From the NCBI GenBank assembly GCA_958510875.1, contig OY294067.1:152983962-153047961 (forward strand): DNA of 64,000 nucleotides. The letters run 5' to 3'. Position 1 is the first letter of the stretch; each line of letters begins with the position of its first letter. Source of the DNA: Endomychus coccineus (taxonomy: Eukaryota > Arthropoda > Insecta > Coleoptera > Endomychidae). A program made the position numbers and the translations under genes. Below, piece after piece: positions 11,403 through 23,980 of the stretch. A model generated the notes under the pieces. It was not told where the DNA came from. It made no database searches and saw only the letters and a list, made by a program, of their open reading frames with translations.

Positions 11403-11958
11403 AAAATTTCGGGCCACTCAGACCGCTGTATATTACAAGTATGGCCGTATGGAATGTGCTGTTGCCGGGTTAGTTGTTCTGTGTGCCGGATTGAGATTTG
11501 TAATTATTATAAAATCATAGCATTATTTATTGGTTATATTAGAAGCAATACTGTTGAGATGTCGTTTTCTCTGAAAAATATTCCATAATTTATGGTAACC
11601 TGGAATATACAATCGAATTATAGAATATTCAAATTTTTAAATATAGAACTATTCCATTCTATTGCATCATTTGTTCAGAAGGCGACAACGCCGCGCACCT
11701 TTTATGAATGGGGACTTTGTTCTGTACTACGCAAATTAACAGCTTCCGTATTTCTCGTAGCTATTTCGAAGCGGTGTTGCCTTACAAGTGGTACCAAGTT
11801 TTAAATCATAGTTACAGCGTTGCCAATAAGGAGTAATTATGACTCGACCACAAAGAAGTCCGTTGGTTTTCTGTGTCATACTTCATGTAATCATTGCGAC
11901 AAGTCAAATAGAGTTTTATGAACGAGATGTTTGGTCTCCTTAGGATAATAGGTCTATG
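11403..11958. mobile_element. hAT-type MITE, left-truncated copy
   Basis: This is the reverse-complement relative of the complete element at 53,347-53,970. It shares TTTCGGGCCACTCAGACCGC at its start and the terminal TTAGGATAATAGGTCTATG at 11,940-11,958. The other terminus is missing, replaced by MITE X sequence. Both copies keep similar short open frames, but these follow from the high DNA identity of two recent copies and are not evidence of a protein. Confidence 0.7.
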
Positions 11959-12297
11959 GGCACCTCCCACCGATACAGTAATATTATGCTCCTAGCGGCG
12001 ACTTGATATACCGAGTTCAATTTTCAACCTGCTAGGTGGAAAAGTGCTGTGTTTGTTCTACAACTTACGAAAAAGAATCGGAGCTGTCATTTCATATGTA
12101 AGTTCAGAGGCGTATCTTCCATCAGAGACAAGACTTCCATGTTGTAAACAGTAAATAACAAATATTTATGAGATTATAAGACACTTTATATAGTAAATAT
12201 ATTACATATATTATATGAAAATGTCATACATTATATAATATGACAATTTGTTTACATATTTTAGACATAAAAAACTGTAATATAATGCTATATTATA
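11959..12297. other. No gene recognised
   Basis: AT-rich towards the right. Nothing identifiable before the long palindrome at 12,298. Confidence 0.5.
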
Positions 12298-12493
12298 TTT
12301 AACGAAATAATAAATAAAACTACTTTGTTTTACTACCACTGATATTTAATATAGTCGTTACTATAGTTTCAACACTAAACGTGTCATCTTCAGACGAAAA
12401 ATGATGACACGTTTAGTGTTGAAACTATAGTAACGACTATATTAAATATCAGTGGTAGTAAAACAAAGTAGTTTTATTTATTATTTCGTTAAA
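12298..12493. mobile_element. Perfect 91-bp-arm palindrome made of a Penelope-type tail
   Basis: 12,298-12,388 and 12,403-12,493 are exact reverse complements (91 bp each) with a 14-nt spacer. The arm ends TTTAACGAAATAATAAATAA at the outside. The same sequence occurs singly at 27,820-27,926 and 31,515-31,652, where it is inserted in satellite DNA, so it is a mobile unit. The left arm plus spacer contains a hammerhead ribozyme motif, described separately. The identity of the arms implies a recent origin. Confidence 0.8.
12355..12397 (-). ncRNA. Hammerhead ribozyme motif (Penelope-type), copy with complete core
   Basis: On the minus strand: stem I strand UCGU, core CUGAAGA (consensus CUGANGA), an unpaired U, stem II GACAC/GUGUU with loop GUUUA, GAAA, a 3-bp stem III (A-U, C-G, U-A) with loop AU, cleavage triplet GUA, and stem I strand ACGA. 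It has the same sequence as the motif at 31,551-31,593. Penelope-like retroelements are known to carry hammerheads with this very short stem III. Cleavage would be after the A of GUA. Confidence 0.6.
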
Positions 12494-12563
12494 ATGATAA
12501 ACTATCACAAAGTAACGGCTTCCACAATTGAATTTTTGCTATATTATATCTTACTTATTGTAG

Positions 12564-13414
12564 GGTTCCAAAAGACTGTATTCGAATTGACCGGTGGTCT
12601 AGATCTCTTCATCTTGTTCTTCAGCATGGTATGGATAGTCTGCTCGAAACAGTTCTTACCAGAAGACATTAAAATAAACAAATCTGGGATTAAACACATT
12701 TTAAAAACTGCTATCATCCATTTAATAGAATCGCCAGAAGAAAATGTGATTGGGTAAATATGTTTATTTAACTGATGTTACTCCTACGTTTTTTGACTGT
12801 TTAAATTGTGTGCAGGTCCTCAGGTCATAATTCCACAACAGTATCTGCTTCATTTAACGAAAGCTCTACTTTGACAGCATCTGACGAGCAGGGTTTCGAA
12901 AAATTATCGTTTTTAAAACCAGAAAATCTAAGATCCCCAACAAAGTAAGTCAAACTTTACCAAAATGGTTTGAAATATTACATTCTTTGTTTATAGGCAT
13001 TCAAAGAAAGCTTATCTTTGTTTAATGATACTTCAGAATTAGGGAAGCCAATGTATAAAATAAGAACAGGTTCAAGATCGACCATAACTCTTTCATCGTC
13101 TGATACTGATACATATTTGCATAGACCACGGTGTTCTCAAAGTATTAACTTTAAAGTTATTCAAGTATATGAGCGTTACTGTGCATATTTATTTTATAAT
13201 AATCAACTGATGTTTGTTCAGAAAAATACGAAAACTAAGATATATGGGGGACTGTCATACAAGTGGTATGGAATGTGCAGGAAAAGCTAAACAAATTTGG
13301 AAAATTGCTAAGAAAACAGTCCATAATCAAAGACGGAAAATAAAAAACCTGAGTGAAAGTCATAGAAAGTTAAAAGCTCGAATTCTTAGCTTAAAGGGAT
13401 TGTTGAAGTCTTGA
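12564..13414 (+). pseudogene. THAP-domain / P-element-like gene remnant with intron traces
   Basis: Pieces in several frames recall a THAP transposase. VPKDCIRIDRWSRSL (12,566 on) fits the middle of a THAP zinc finger, VWIVCSKQFLPEDIKINKSG its second half with Cys and the following Phe, and the region 13,214-13,414 (LRYMGDCHTSGMECAGKAKQ, then a basic coiled coil KIKNLSESHRKLKARILSLK) fits the leucine-rich segment that follows. Candidate introns lie at 12,756-12,815, 12,944-12,996 and 13,161-13,218, all GT-AG. The first Cys pair of the THAP domain is missing, there is a frameshift inside the domain, and exon phases do not all agree, so the gene is dead. No transposase catalytic region follows. 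Confidence 0.6.
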
Positions 13415-13415
13415 C

Positions 13416-13496
13416 AAATTATGAAATAACGGTTTTAGTAACAAAGAAAAACTAACACATGTTTTTCTTGTTACTAAAACCATTCTTTCATAATTC
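13416..13496. repeat. 37-bp imperfect hairpin
   Basis: AAATTATGAAATAACGGTTT at 13,416 onward pairs with the segment ending at 13,496 over about 36 bp with three differences and an 8-nt spacer. It directly overlaps the stop of the THAP remnant, so it could be a small MITE or a terminator-like structure of that gene. Confidence 0.6.
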
Positions 13497-16059
13497 GTAG
13501 TTCATTATTGTTTTACAACTGAAATAAATAGGTATGAAATTTGTAGGTTATTGATAATGTCAGTGCGACAGTGACATAATTATTTCAAACGTAAAGTAAG
13601 ACACACGTTTTAGATTCCACAACCACCCTTGACCAAGATAATTTTTGATATCCCGGTAGAAGATTATGCTGCAAATGTGTTTAATTCTGAATAATATTGC
13701 ATAATACCGTTCAATACGGATATTTATTTCCGTGGATATCGTACTGCATTACGTTTTGTACGTCAGTATAATACCTGTAAAGTGTGAAACTAATTATACC
13801 GTAAAATTCCGAACCCTGATCGAAATGTTGACTTATTTCTATTAATTTAGAAACAACAACTTGTTCTGGTGTGCTATTTTCTAGACACCTTAGAATAATA
13901 TCTTGGAAGATGTGGCTGGAGAATAGTAACTGTTGAATAAGTTGCCAAATTGTAAGAATATTTTTCAACTTGATAAACAGTTTTTGAAAGATAAAGTTTC
14001 GATTTATTTGATCTCAAGTGAAATTTTATTAATATTTTCGGACAATGGAACGTGCATTATGAATTCTTTTGAATTTATTTATTCTCGATATCAACCGTTT
14101 TGTTTATTAGCTGCGTTAATTATACTTATCAATAATTGTGTTTAATTTTAAAATGCATGTTTTTGTTATTACATTTAACTCATGAAATTTTTTTAAATAT
14201 TCAAATCAATTAATTTATCTAAAACTGATACGCCGCTGCTTATTGTTTGTAAACATTCTCTATCCTTTTTATTAGACAAGAGTATGTCTTCCACGCAAAA
14301 TTATCAGGCTATGCCACTTCTTCCTTCATATTTCTATGTACGTAACGAATACATAGGCTATTATAGGGGCTTTACTCCTCTATACTATATGATCTCTATG
14401 GTTCAGTCTCTCATGACCATAGACGTAATGTCAAATACCATTTGTTTATGATTGAGGGACTGACACACTCGAGCTGTTCCGAAGATTCCAGTACCGTCCG
14501 ACCGCCCGTCTCCGTAATGAAAAGTCAAAATAAATAATATGGCTACGCTAGTAATAATAGTTGTGTATCTGTATACTTGTGACTTCGTTGTTGTGGATTC
14601 ATAATAATATAGTGCCTTTTTCATTGAATACTGTGTTTGGCCCAAAGAATTACGAGAGTGTCATTAGTGTAGAAGTTGTTTGAAAGTGCAAAGTTGTAGT
14701 CTGCAAATATATTGAGGCCAATATGTGAATTTGACGACCCTGGATTTCACTAATCTCTTTATAGAAAGTACGTATGAATTTACAAACCCATATTGTTACA
14801 GATATGTTTGTTACTTTCAAAAGCATCAATATTATTTAATGTTAATGATATTTTACTTTCCTTCTGGAACTGTCTCCTGAACTTAATTGTCATTATTAAA
14901 GTCTTAGGGCACACCCAGCAAAACAGATTAAGTTTGTAGTTTCATGAATAAAGTTATAATTCTTAATTTATCATTTGTATGAAATCATATTAATTTGACA
15001 ACCCCTATTAGCAAAGTAATCATGCACTTGTATTAATTTTGAGGGTAATTCAAAAAAACAATCTTAGGTTATAATGATTGGCTGAACCAAATTATCTGAA
15101 AGTAAGGATGTATTTGATATCATAAGTTCTACCATATAAGTAGGTACAAATAAAACAGTTTTGAAATTGCTCATTTGATTTATGGTTTTAGGTTATCAGA
15201 GAACCAATATTTACCTATCATAGATTTATATTATCTGGCTAATTAAGTTATATGTGATTGAAACGATTGTAATATTTTATACCACATAAAAAGTTTCACA
15301 CATTGTCAGCACCATAAAAGAGTACCCAAACCCAAAATTCATTCAAACTGTAGTATTTTGAGTTTCGCCACAAAATATGTTCAGTTTCAGATTTGAAATA
15401 TCAAAGTTGATGTTTGATTTAATTCCTCCGGAATTTTTTCCAGAGTTTCTTATTAGTATTATTCTACTTTATACTGATACGATTTTTAATTACCGCTATA
15501 TTTATTCCAATATATACATCTTGATTCGGGTAAGTAGTTATAGAGAGTTAGAATGAAAAACTGGCTTTTGATGTATTAGCTCGAGTTAAAGGTTTGATCT
15601 CGTTGTTAATAGAGTAAGAGGTAGGTATTTTGGGTCAATTTCGCACAATTCAAATGTATTTCTAATGATATTCATTTTTGTGGGAGGTAACTTAATATTA
15701 TGAACCATTCATTATGGTTCTTCTGAATTATTCACCCATAAAAATGGAGCTGAAAGAAATAATAAGTCGATCGCATGAAAATGTGACACGGCTATTAGTC
15801 GCAATTTTGTAGGTGCCGATACCAAATTTGTCACACGTTTTAAATCCGCAGAAGAGTGCCTTCTATATTTGGCGGCGAATATCGGATGATAAATAACCCA
15901 ACTACTTACTTTAGTAAACCTCAAAAATTTAGTTGGATTACAGGACGTCGTGAAAATAACAGGGACATTACTAGCAAAACCACGCAGAGAGCAGATACGT
16001 TTCAGCAGAACTTAATGAAGAATATCATAATTAACAATTATGAACAATTTTCTGCTGCG
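13497..16059. other. AT-rich region with one unexplained minus-strand ORF
   Basis: No identified gene. An 85-codon minus-strand frame at 13,711-13,968 reads IFQDIILRCLENSTPEQVVV, which has protein-like composition, but I cannot assign it. 14,400-14,780 is slightly GC-richer and has a possible splice donor GTACGT after ATAGAAA near 14,767, which might mark an untranslated exon. The remainder is featureless. Confidence 0.35.
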
Positions 16060-16335
16060 ATATTAAAATCACTCACTTCCCTAAGTTTTCTTAGCAAAAT
16101 AACTTCCGGTAACGTATTGGAAATGATTAAGAACAGCCGGGGAAACAGCTAATGCTTATAATACTCTATGTTACATTGAAATTTTATTCAAAAGATATAC
16201 ATAATGTATTTTACACCTCTGTTTTATGCTGACACCTACTGCAAGTTAAATATATGCGTGTGATATATACTTATAACCAGAAAAACGCTGTTGTCATTAC
16301 GGTTCTAGAATGCCATAATTCCATAATATATTGGT
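16060..16335 (+). repeat. Dispersed repeat, copy 1 (shared with 51,540-51,985)
   Basis: ATGTTACATTGAAATTTTAT, then ATATATGCGTGTG.TATATA and AATTCCAT recur in the same order at 51,680-51,985. The order is conserved with an added segment in the second copy. An ORF of 98 codons overlapping the left part (15,856-16,152) has no recognisable domain. Confidence 0.6.
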
Positions 16336-18570
16336 ACTACTGAAGTCTGAGTTGATTTTAAACAATTCTAAATTTGATTATCACAATCGTAAATTTTCGA
16401 TATTTACTACATGTTTAGACAGAGGCTTAGACTAATTAAACACCGTTAACTGAATCCAATTTTCAATTAGAACTCTAAATAATTTTTCGAATAGTTTCAC
16501 TAAATGGTTTTAACAAAGATGTAATAATGAGAATGTTACATAAAAAACAAAATGTAATTAAGAAAACTCAATCTATGTAAATAAACTCGGTTCCAACAAT
16601 GGTTTTACGGCAAACTTGATTCTATATTGTACTAACCACAGTCTTGATTAAATTTCGAATGGTTTGCTTATTTTAATGTGAGGCGCATCCTCGGGCGCAT
16701 CCTTAACGCCTATAATGCTAACAATCCATTCTTCTTATACAATTATCTTGCTACTTTCACTGCTCTTTCTGTTGTAGACTATTTAACGTGCTTTTAAAAT
16801 ATTTGAAAATTGAAGCAGTTGATACTTCTCTGTGTAGAGCCTTAGCAAGGTTGAATTAGCATTTCACTATGAACTTATCGATAACTGGTTGGATTTTCAA
16901 GAAACCTTTTGTATTGTGCTCGGTATTGTGTTTGTATTATTATTTAGAAAGACTGTCCTCACATAGATATAGGATCTGAGCAATAATTTTGTTGTTAATT
17001 TGTTGACCTGCAAAGATTAGCACTATTAGCAAAAAAAATTGCCAATAGAAAAAATACAATTTATAAAGTAGGAAACGTTTAATCCGAGGGTTTTCCTTGT
17101 CGATATTTCCGGGAAAAACCTGAAAAACATTCTTACTAGTAAAATACATGATTCTAAACAATTTAAATAATGATACATACCTATTAATATGTAAGTACTA
17201 TGGTTCGTTACATTCTGATACCCTCTTTGAATTCGACATTTCGTATCCATAAGGATCATTCCTAGATAATTGCAGGTCTAAAATTTTCACATTTCGTATA
17301 CCTAATAAATTATTATTATCTAAGTATAATCATCTCAATTTGTAGAACACACTTTTATACGAAAATACTTATATTTACCACGATATTAATTATTCATCTT
17401 TTGTGAATAAATGAGCTTTCAATAAGTAATTTATACAAACGGAATACTGGAAGCACTATTCAACTTAGTTTAGTGAATGAATCAAATGTTTGAATTAACG
17501 AAAAGGGAAGCCACCTCCAGACCAGTTCAGTACAGATTACTTTTATATTGGTGTTATTAGTTTATATTTTAATGGGAATGTGCTTCTTCTGTGTATCATG
17601 CTGCTCAAATGCTCGTAACATGTCTCCAACTCGAATGGTCTTTTGTTGTGTGTTAGTTAGTTAGTCGTCCAATTACATAATTGGTTCTGGATTTACTTGT
17701 ATCAATGTTTTTAGTTGGATATTCAACCATTTGAAGAACAGAAATGCATTTCATTTTGGTTGTACTACAACGAAAGTGCCGAGGGAACTGTATTCTGATC
17801 ATTCTGATAGATGAATGTAGAAAAACTCATGAATTTCATTTAAATTCATCATTTGTTATAATTATCATAACATCTTAATAAATTCCAAGTATTTTAAAAC
17901 TGTTGTATAGATTAGAAACATTATTTGCTATAAATAGTATAAACTTCCATGGATTGTAACAGCCAGAAAGAAAATAGGATTTGGGAGGGGGTTGAAAGAT
18001 GAATATCGTTTGATATCAAAAGAAATAGAAATCTTCTTCTCCTGCGTATGCATACATTGATATCGATTTTTCAAAATAAACAGGCAAGACAAACAGTAGG
18101 TTATCTCGTTCATGATTATATCTTGCTCTTTCGTAGCTCAATTTTTAGTAGGCGTTACATACTTATTAGAAGATATGACTCGTGTAAACTTGATAAACAA
18201 GTAAAGCATCGGCTGACGCTTCAACTACGGTGTATAGTTGTATCAGGAGGAATCATCGAATTTTTCAAATAAGGGTATTCACTTTTATGCAATAAAATTC
18301 TGATCTTGAAAACATAAATTAACGTATTGAGTAATAAATTGATTTGAAAAACAGCTTACTTTTATTCACATTAATTGTATCATAAAACAACCTAGTTTTC
18401 CCATTCCCTCCTTTGTCTGTTCTTTACTTTGGGTGTTGTGTCCTCTATTTGATTATTTTGATCTACTCCATCGTTATTGTTTTTCATTATTCCTCATTTC
18501 TTCGTTACTTGGTTCTCCGTAATCGGGATATCTTAAACTGTTATCAAAATTTTCAAAGTAGTCTAGATCC
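16336..18570. other. AT-rich DNA, nothing recognised
   Basis: Only short chance ORFs. I found no repeat match elsewhere in the window. Confidence 0.5.
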
Positions 18571-19030
18571 ATATTTGTAGGGGTTTCGATAAAACGTTGT
18601 ATGCTCGGCTGTACGTTGCCTGTTCACTGGATAAAGAAGAACTTGCATTAGCGTAATTTTTCTTTACTGAAAGTGTAAAAACATGCTGAATTAGTTTAAA
18701 ACAAACCGGTCCGCCAAGAAATTAAAAATGTAATTGAGTAAAGTACCAACCTTTTGTAATAACCGAAGGTTCTAATTCCATAGCAGCTTCTATGATCCAA
18801 ATTTGTAGGGGTTTCGACAACATGCACTAAAATGTTGTACGCTCGGTTGTACGTTACTTGTTCACTGGATATAGAAAAACTTGCATTTGCGTCATTTTTC
18901 TTTACTGAAACTGTAAAAACATGCTAAATTAATTCAAAACAGCCGGTCCATCAAGAAATTAAAAAGTTGAGTAAAGTATCGACCAACCATTTGTAATAAC
19001 AGAAGGTTCTAATTCCACAGCAGCTGCGGT
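18571..19030 (+). repeat. Tandem duplication of a roughly 225-bp unit
   Basis: GTAGGGGTTTCGAYAA, GTACGYTRCYTGTTCACTGG, TTTCTTTACTGAAA.TGTAAA and GAAGGTTCTAATTCCA.AGCAG appear in the same order in 18,577-18,788 and 18,807-19,026. Divergence is about ten per cent by eye, so the duplication is not recent. Confidence 0.75.
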
Positions 19031-21226
19031 ATCGGAGATGAATTCATGTAGTGTTTATAACAACCTGGTTTTTTTCTGAATACGAACGTTCCCACTAAAA
19101 AAATGATAGTCTAGCCAATTTTACATGGAAAATTAAACTGACCATTCTGTAATAACATTAAATAATATTAATTGAAAAAAATACTATATACTTATCCATA
19201 TTAGTGCTGTGAATCAAATTAAACGATTTGGAAGTAGTAATACTTAATGGTATTTCCGAGGATACTTCGAAAAAATCGAGGAAAAAATAGTAAATAACCC
19301 AGAAGTACTGTGATAATGTCAACAGCAGTATCAAGTCTCCGAGGAGTTGATAGTTAATGATAAAAAAATTATAAAGCTATGAGTAAAGCACATTGTCAGC
19401 GAGCGTAAATATAATCATGTTTTTCTTTGTATACGAAACTTAAGAAATACTGGTCTGTGAGAAATACCAATAAAAAGAGGAAAACGTTGAACTTCCTATT
19501 ACTAAATTTAACATTATTTTGTTCTGTAATCTTCGGAGAAGTGCTTTACTTAATATTATATGATAAAATAGAATAATGTAATTACGTTAAAAATACAGTT
19601 TTGTTCCAGACGATGTTGTGAGTTAATCGAGTACTTACTATTGCTCTAAATTTAGTAAGTCAAGTAAATTAATAGTATAACACTTAGTACAATGACTATA
19701 AATATAAATAGACACAGCATAGTCTATGTGTTAACGAAGGATTGTTTGGGGGCCACAATCGTGATGGTACGGGAAGGAGTAGACCGAGGTAGGGACACTT
19801 TTTAATAACACGGTGTGAATTCATACTCTCCGCTTAGAGTGTGACTTGTTGATGACTCGCAATTTCGTGTAAACAACTGTTTCTACTTTAGTTTGTAGTC
19901 AATAACTCAGTACAATGTCTCATTTGAAAGAGGACTTAATATTTCCTAATTAAAACAGAAAAAACTATAATTGAAATAAATGGACTTAATACACTTTTGA
20001 TCTGGGGTATAGGGAAAGACATCAAAACAACACTATGAGTTATAAAATTGTAAGAACTTGACAGCTCTTATATCAGACAAAACTTAATTCTCGCGACTTT
20101 TTCGTCATTTGTTCATTATTCTCGTTCGTGCTTGTTCGCTCGTTTATGCTCGTTCGTGCTCCGAGAACGTTCTGCAAGAATACGTGCTCGATCATTTTAC
20201 ATCACTTGTGACCATTATAGCACAGCGTAAAATGAATGAAAACATACTAACCAGCAAAATGTTTTGCATTCAAATATTCATGTACAGAAATTTTATTTTC
20301 TGAACAATTCTGTTATTTAGTACAAAGAATTATCTATATGAATTTCAGAAAAATCGAAAGAAACATTTAGTTGATTTATGTAAAATTTTTGTTTATAAAT
20401 TTATCCAAGTCACTTTCAGGAGAAGCTACTGTGGTCGCGTAGATTTCAATTTTCACAGGCAAAATTAAAAAAAAATTAAATTTTTGAAGTAAAGAATGTG
20501 CTTGAGCACGTGCCGCCCCTCGCTAGTTGTATTACTCTTTCGTGTTTGCTTAAGCAATTTTATCTGTTTATTATATTATATTAATTACTTACTCAGTTGT
20601 TTGGTTTGGTTAAATAAAACTTCCAATATCATTCTTAATTTTCAATTTAGAATTTAGAAAAAATGTAATTTTTTGGTTTGGAACGAAATTATTCCAAAGT
20701 GTGTTAATTTCAGTTTTAATTCCAACGTTTGATGAAAACATTTAAGCATATTTATTTCACGTTTACGCGTCTTCAGTATCGATATTATTGTATGATGCAT
20801 ATTTCGAAAGTCAAAATGGAAGAATGATTGATCAGTATTATAATATTATAATCTCATGCATCTGTTCTATAATGAACTATAAATAATTTGTTTGGGCCAT
20901 CGATTCGTTATGCAGTAAATTCAGTAATATCTGGTCAATGTTATTATCCATCTAATTGATTCCTGCATTAATCCTTCAGAAATAATATCGACATTTTATC
21001 GACAAGTTTGCAAATGCATATCAGTGTTTTCCTTAAATCATTAACGAGTTGGGACATATTTTATTAAATGGCCAATTAAATAATGATTTAAAAGTGATTT
21101 GATGTGATTGCGATTTGAATATTATAACAGTGTCTTATATTTAGTAGATCAGACACTGTTATAAAATTGTATATTGCTATAAAACGTGATCCAACAAAAA
21201 ATCGACTTATCGCGATTACATCAGAA
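19031..21226. other. AT-rich DNA, one small hairpin
   Basis: No gene recognised. At 21,121-21,165 TTATAACAGTGTCT and AGACACTGTTATAA form a perfect inverted repeat around a 16-nt spacer. Confidence 0.5.
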
Positions 21227-21517
21227 TTATTCAAAAGCGTTACCTCGGAACTGGTCGGAATGTTCGAATGAACTTTGCAATGTTAATGTAAATGTCAAGG
21301 GATAGTTCACTCGCCCAAAAATTTGTTTATATTGGACGGGATTGGACGAGATTGGACGTATACTGGGCATATGTTCGGAATTGATCAAATTTGGTCGGGA
21401 TTGGACGGACTGTTTGAGATTCAACAGGTTTTTTAAAAATGTTTTAACTACACGAGAGGAAAACCTATAATGTTCATAGAACATTGTGTCACCCAGCGAT
21501 TGGACGCACTCATTCAA
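21227..21517 (-). pseudogene. Jockey-type retrotransposon 3' fragment
   Basis: The minus-strand reading MFYEHYRFSSRVVKTFL and its DNA (GAACATTATAGGTTTTCCT) match the C-terminal end of the Jockey-clade element at 46,699-46,800, which reads MFLEHYRFSLRLV. Only the last part of the element is present. The 96-codon frame around it is otherwise uninformative. Confidence 0.5.
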
Positions 21518-21806
21518 TCGTTAATTCTCAAAAATTTATATCATTAATTCACTGAATTTCATCGAGGATTTCATAGAAACTCCTGAAATTATTTCATCAC
21601 TAAGTTAACACAATAAGATGCACGTATTTACTCCATCAAGTAGAAACGATAGCGAAAATACATAATTCACGAAAAGCATGTTTAGAAAAGATTTGCACTC
21701 AGATTTCGTTGATGGATCTGAGGCAAATAAAATAATATAGGGAATCTTTCGAAGTAGGTATTTTGGAATTTGCATATCGTATTGTGATAAGGAATAAAAA
21801 TTGTCA

Positions 21807-22660
21807 ATAGCCCAGTCATTTAAGGAATTTTTTTGTCCGAATATCCGCGAGGTCTAATTTTAGTCGATCCTTATGTATTTTGACACGCTGAACACGATGG
21901 TGTAGTTTAAATTTGGATTAACCCTGTGCTCAAAAAACTATGGCCATTTTTCAACTATGAGTTGTATCCAAAAAAGTTTAAACAAAAGTTGTTGGAAAAA
22001 TTGATATACGATTTTTGGCTCTGGTCCCAAGACTCGCTATGAAGACTTCTAATATCACCTAGACGGAATTTGGATTCCGTCAAAAATTTCTAACTTCAAA
22101 AAATTTGAATTTTTCGTTGGTCCAAAATTTCCAAAAGGGCGCCAAAGCTATATCTTTGAACCAAAATGCTTGAATTTTGGATATTATGCTTGCAGAATAA
22201 TGAAATCTTTCGAATGAATTTGGTTTTAGATCGATATCATACATAAGTATTTCATCTCAAATTCTTAAAATACAGATTTTTCAAAATGGCCGATTTTGGC
22301 GCCAAAAAATAAGGTAGGTATAAACACCAGAAACCGAAAGAAGAGAATTAGGAATATTAACATTTCAACGAAATAGAATATGAAAAAATGAAAACTCTTT
22401 GACATATAGGTACTCAATTTTTCAATGGGGCCAAAAATCATTTCCGACAACTTTTATTTAAAATTTTTTTCATACAACCTATAGTAAAAATGACCATTTT
22501 TGGGTCCAAAAAATGGTCATAGATTTTCGAGCACAGGGTTAATCCAAATTTAAACTACACCATCGTGATCAGTGTGTCAAAATACATAGGAATCCACTGA
22601 AATTAGACGTCGCAGAAATTCGGACAATCGTCGATTTTCCTCCTTAAATGCCTGGACTAT
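21807..22660. mobile_element. Long-TIR non-autonomous transposon, 854 bp
   Basis: The left end ATAGCCCAGTCATTTAAGGA and the right end, read inverted, ATAGTCCAGGCATTTAAGGA begin terminal inverted repeats of about 150 bp that include TTAACCCTGTGCTC near the inner edge. The interior contains a TTTTTCGTTGGTCCAAAATT stretch and CAAAATGGCCGATTTTG but no ORF. The element at 57,127-59,927 belongs to the same family. No clear target duplication was found beyond a possible AT dinucleotide. Confidence 0.75.
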
Positions 22661-23231
22661 AAATAAATATTTAAAAAAGAAAACCCAATGTTTAATATTC
22701 CAGAATATGTATAAAATTCGTATTACATAAATTTCATATCAACATACAAAACAAGAAACCTTATACGGTGTTCTCACAGGTACATTACAGGTACGAAAGG
22801 ACAGGACTTATGTATGAGTTCAGATTCAAAAATAACTTTAACATTCTCCTGTATGGGGAAATTTTCGGGGCAAATAATAAAGATATATTCTTCTTGATTT
22901 CGAAATTAGGAATCACTTCTAAAGCTGATCATCGATTACCACTTGTAAACACAATACTAAAAATATGCGTTTCCTCAGTTATTTTAGCAACTAAATATAA
23001 ATTCAATTAAGTATCATTATTCATTTCAACAGTTGGAATTTTTTCTCGTTTTGTATGGAATTATGTGGTTTCATTCCGAAAGGACCGGCCCCTGTGAGTG
23101 AAATAGGTTCTTAGTACTTCTGATTTCTTGGCCAAATTAATCTGTCTTGGTCTTGTAATCTTAGATGTGAACAACTTATCCTTTGACTTTGTTCCATTTT
23201 GTAATATGTATCAGGTCAGCGCATTATCAGA
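22661..23231. other. No gene recognised
   Basis: AT-rich. An 80-codon frame at 22,768-23,010 has no recognisable features. Confidence 0.4.
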
Positions 23232-23395
23232 ATGTTATTATTGTCATAAAGCAATTACTAGAACTTTTTCCGATTCAAACCGGCAACTCTAGAACCGTTT
23301 GCCTTTATTTGAATGTTATTGTCATAAAGCCATTTCTAGAAATTTTTCCCATTTAAAGCGACAACTTCAGAACCGTGTCTCTATATTTCAACTAC
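23232..23395 (+). repeat. Two tandem copies of a roughly 82-bp unit
   Basis: AATGTTATTRTTGTCATAAA, CTAGAA.TTTTTCC and AACT..AGAACCGT occur twice in order just outside the giant transposon's left target duplication. Confidence 0.6.
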
Positions 23396-23980
23396 ACTGC
23401 ATTTTTCCTTGATCAGTTTCTTCTTCAACCCTCGCAAAGGTCACTGTAAAGGCCACTAATTTCTACCAGAGTGAAAGCTGCCATAAGTTCCAGCCACGAA
23501 TCTGCTGAAACATTGAGCGTGCGTCCGGCCGGCATAGGGTTTTTAACAGTGTTCTCAACTCGTGGCTGGTTACGAATTTAGAACCTTATTTATTATTGTG
23601 GATGGATTTTTTCTCATCAAATATAATGAAGAGAATGGGATTCTTTTCTAGATAATATATGCTCCAAAGGAAGCTCTATAAGACCTATATATCACCTGAC
23701 TTTGTCGGACAATAATTCACCCTCCACAACCCCTTTTTTAAATTTCAAAGAATAAATCATAAGTTCCTTAAATTGTACGTGGATGGGATTTTTTCCAGCG
23801 AATATATGCTCCAAAAGAAGCTCTATAAGACTTATATACCACCTGATTTTGCCGGCGAATAATTCACCTTACACAATCCCTTATATAAATTTCGAAGAAT
23901 GTACCACAAGTTCCTTAAAATGTACTTATATAAAAAATTCTCGGGAATTAGGTCACATTAACACTCTGTTATAAATGTTC

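Noticed and set aside
14403..14645. 80-codon minus-strand ORF with a hydrophobic segment
   Set aside because: There is no homologue I recognise and no promoter or splice support; treated as chance in an AT-rich region.
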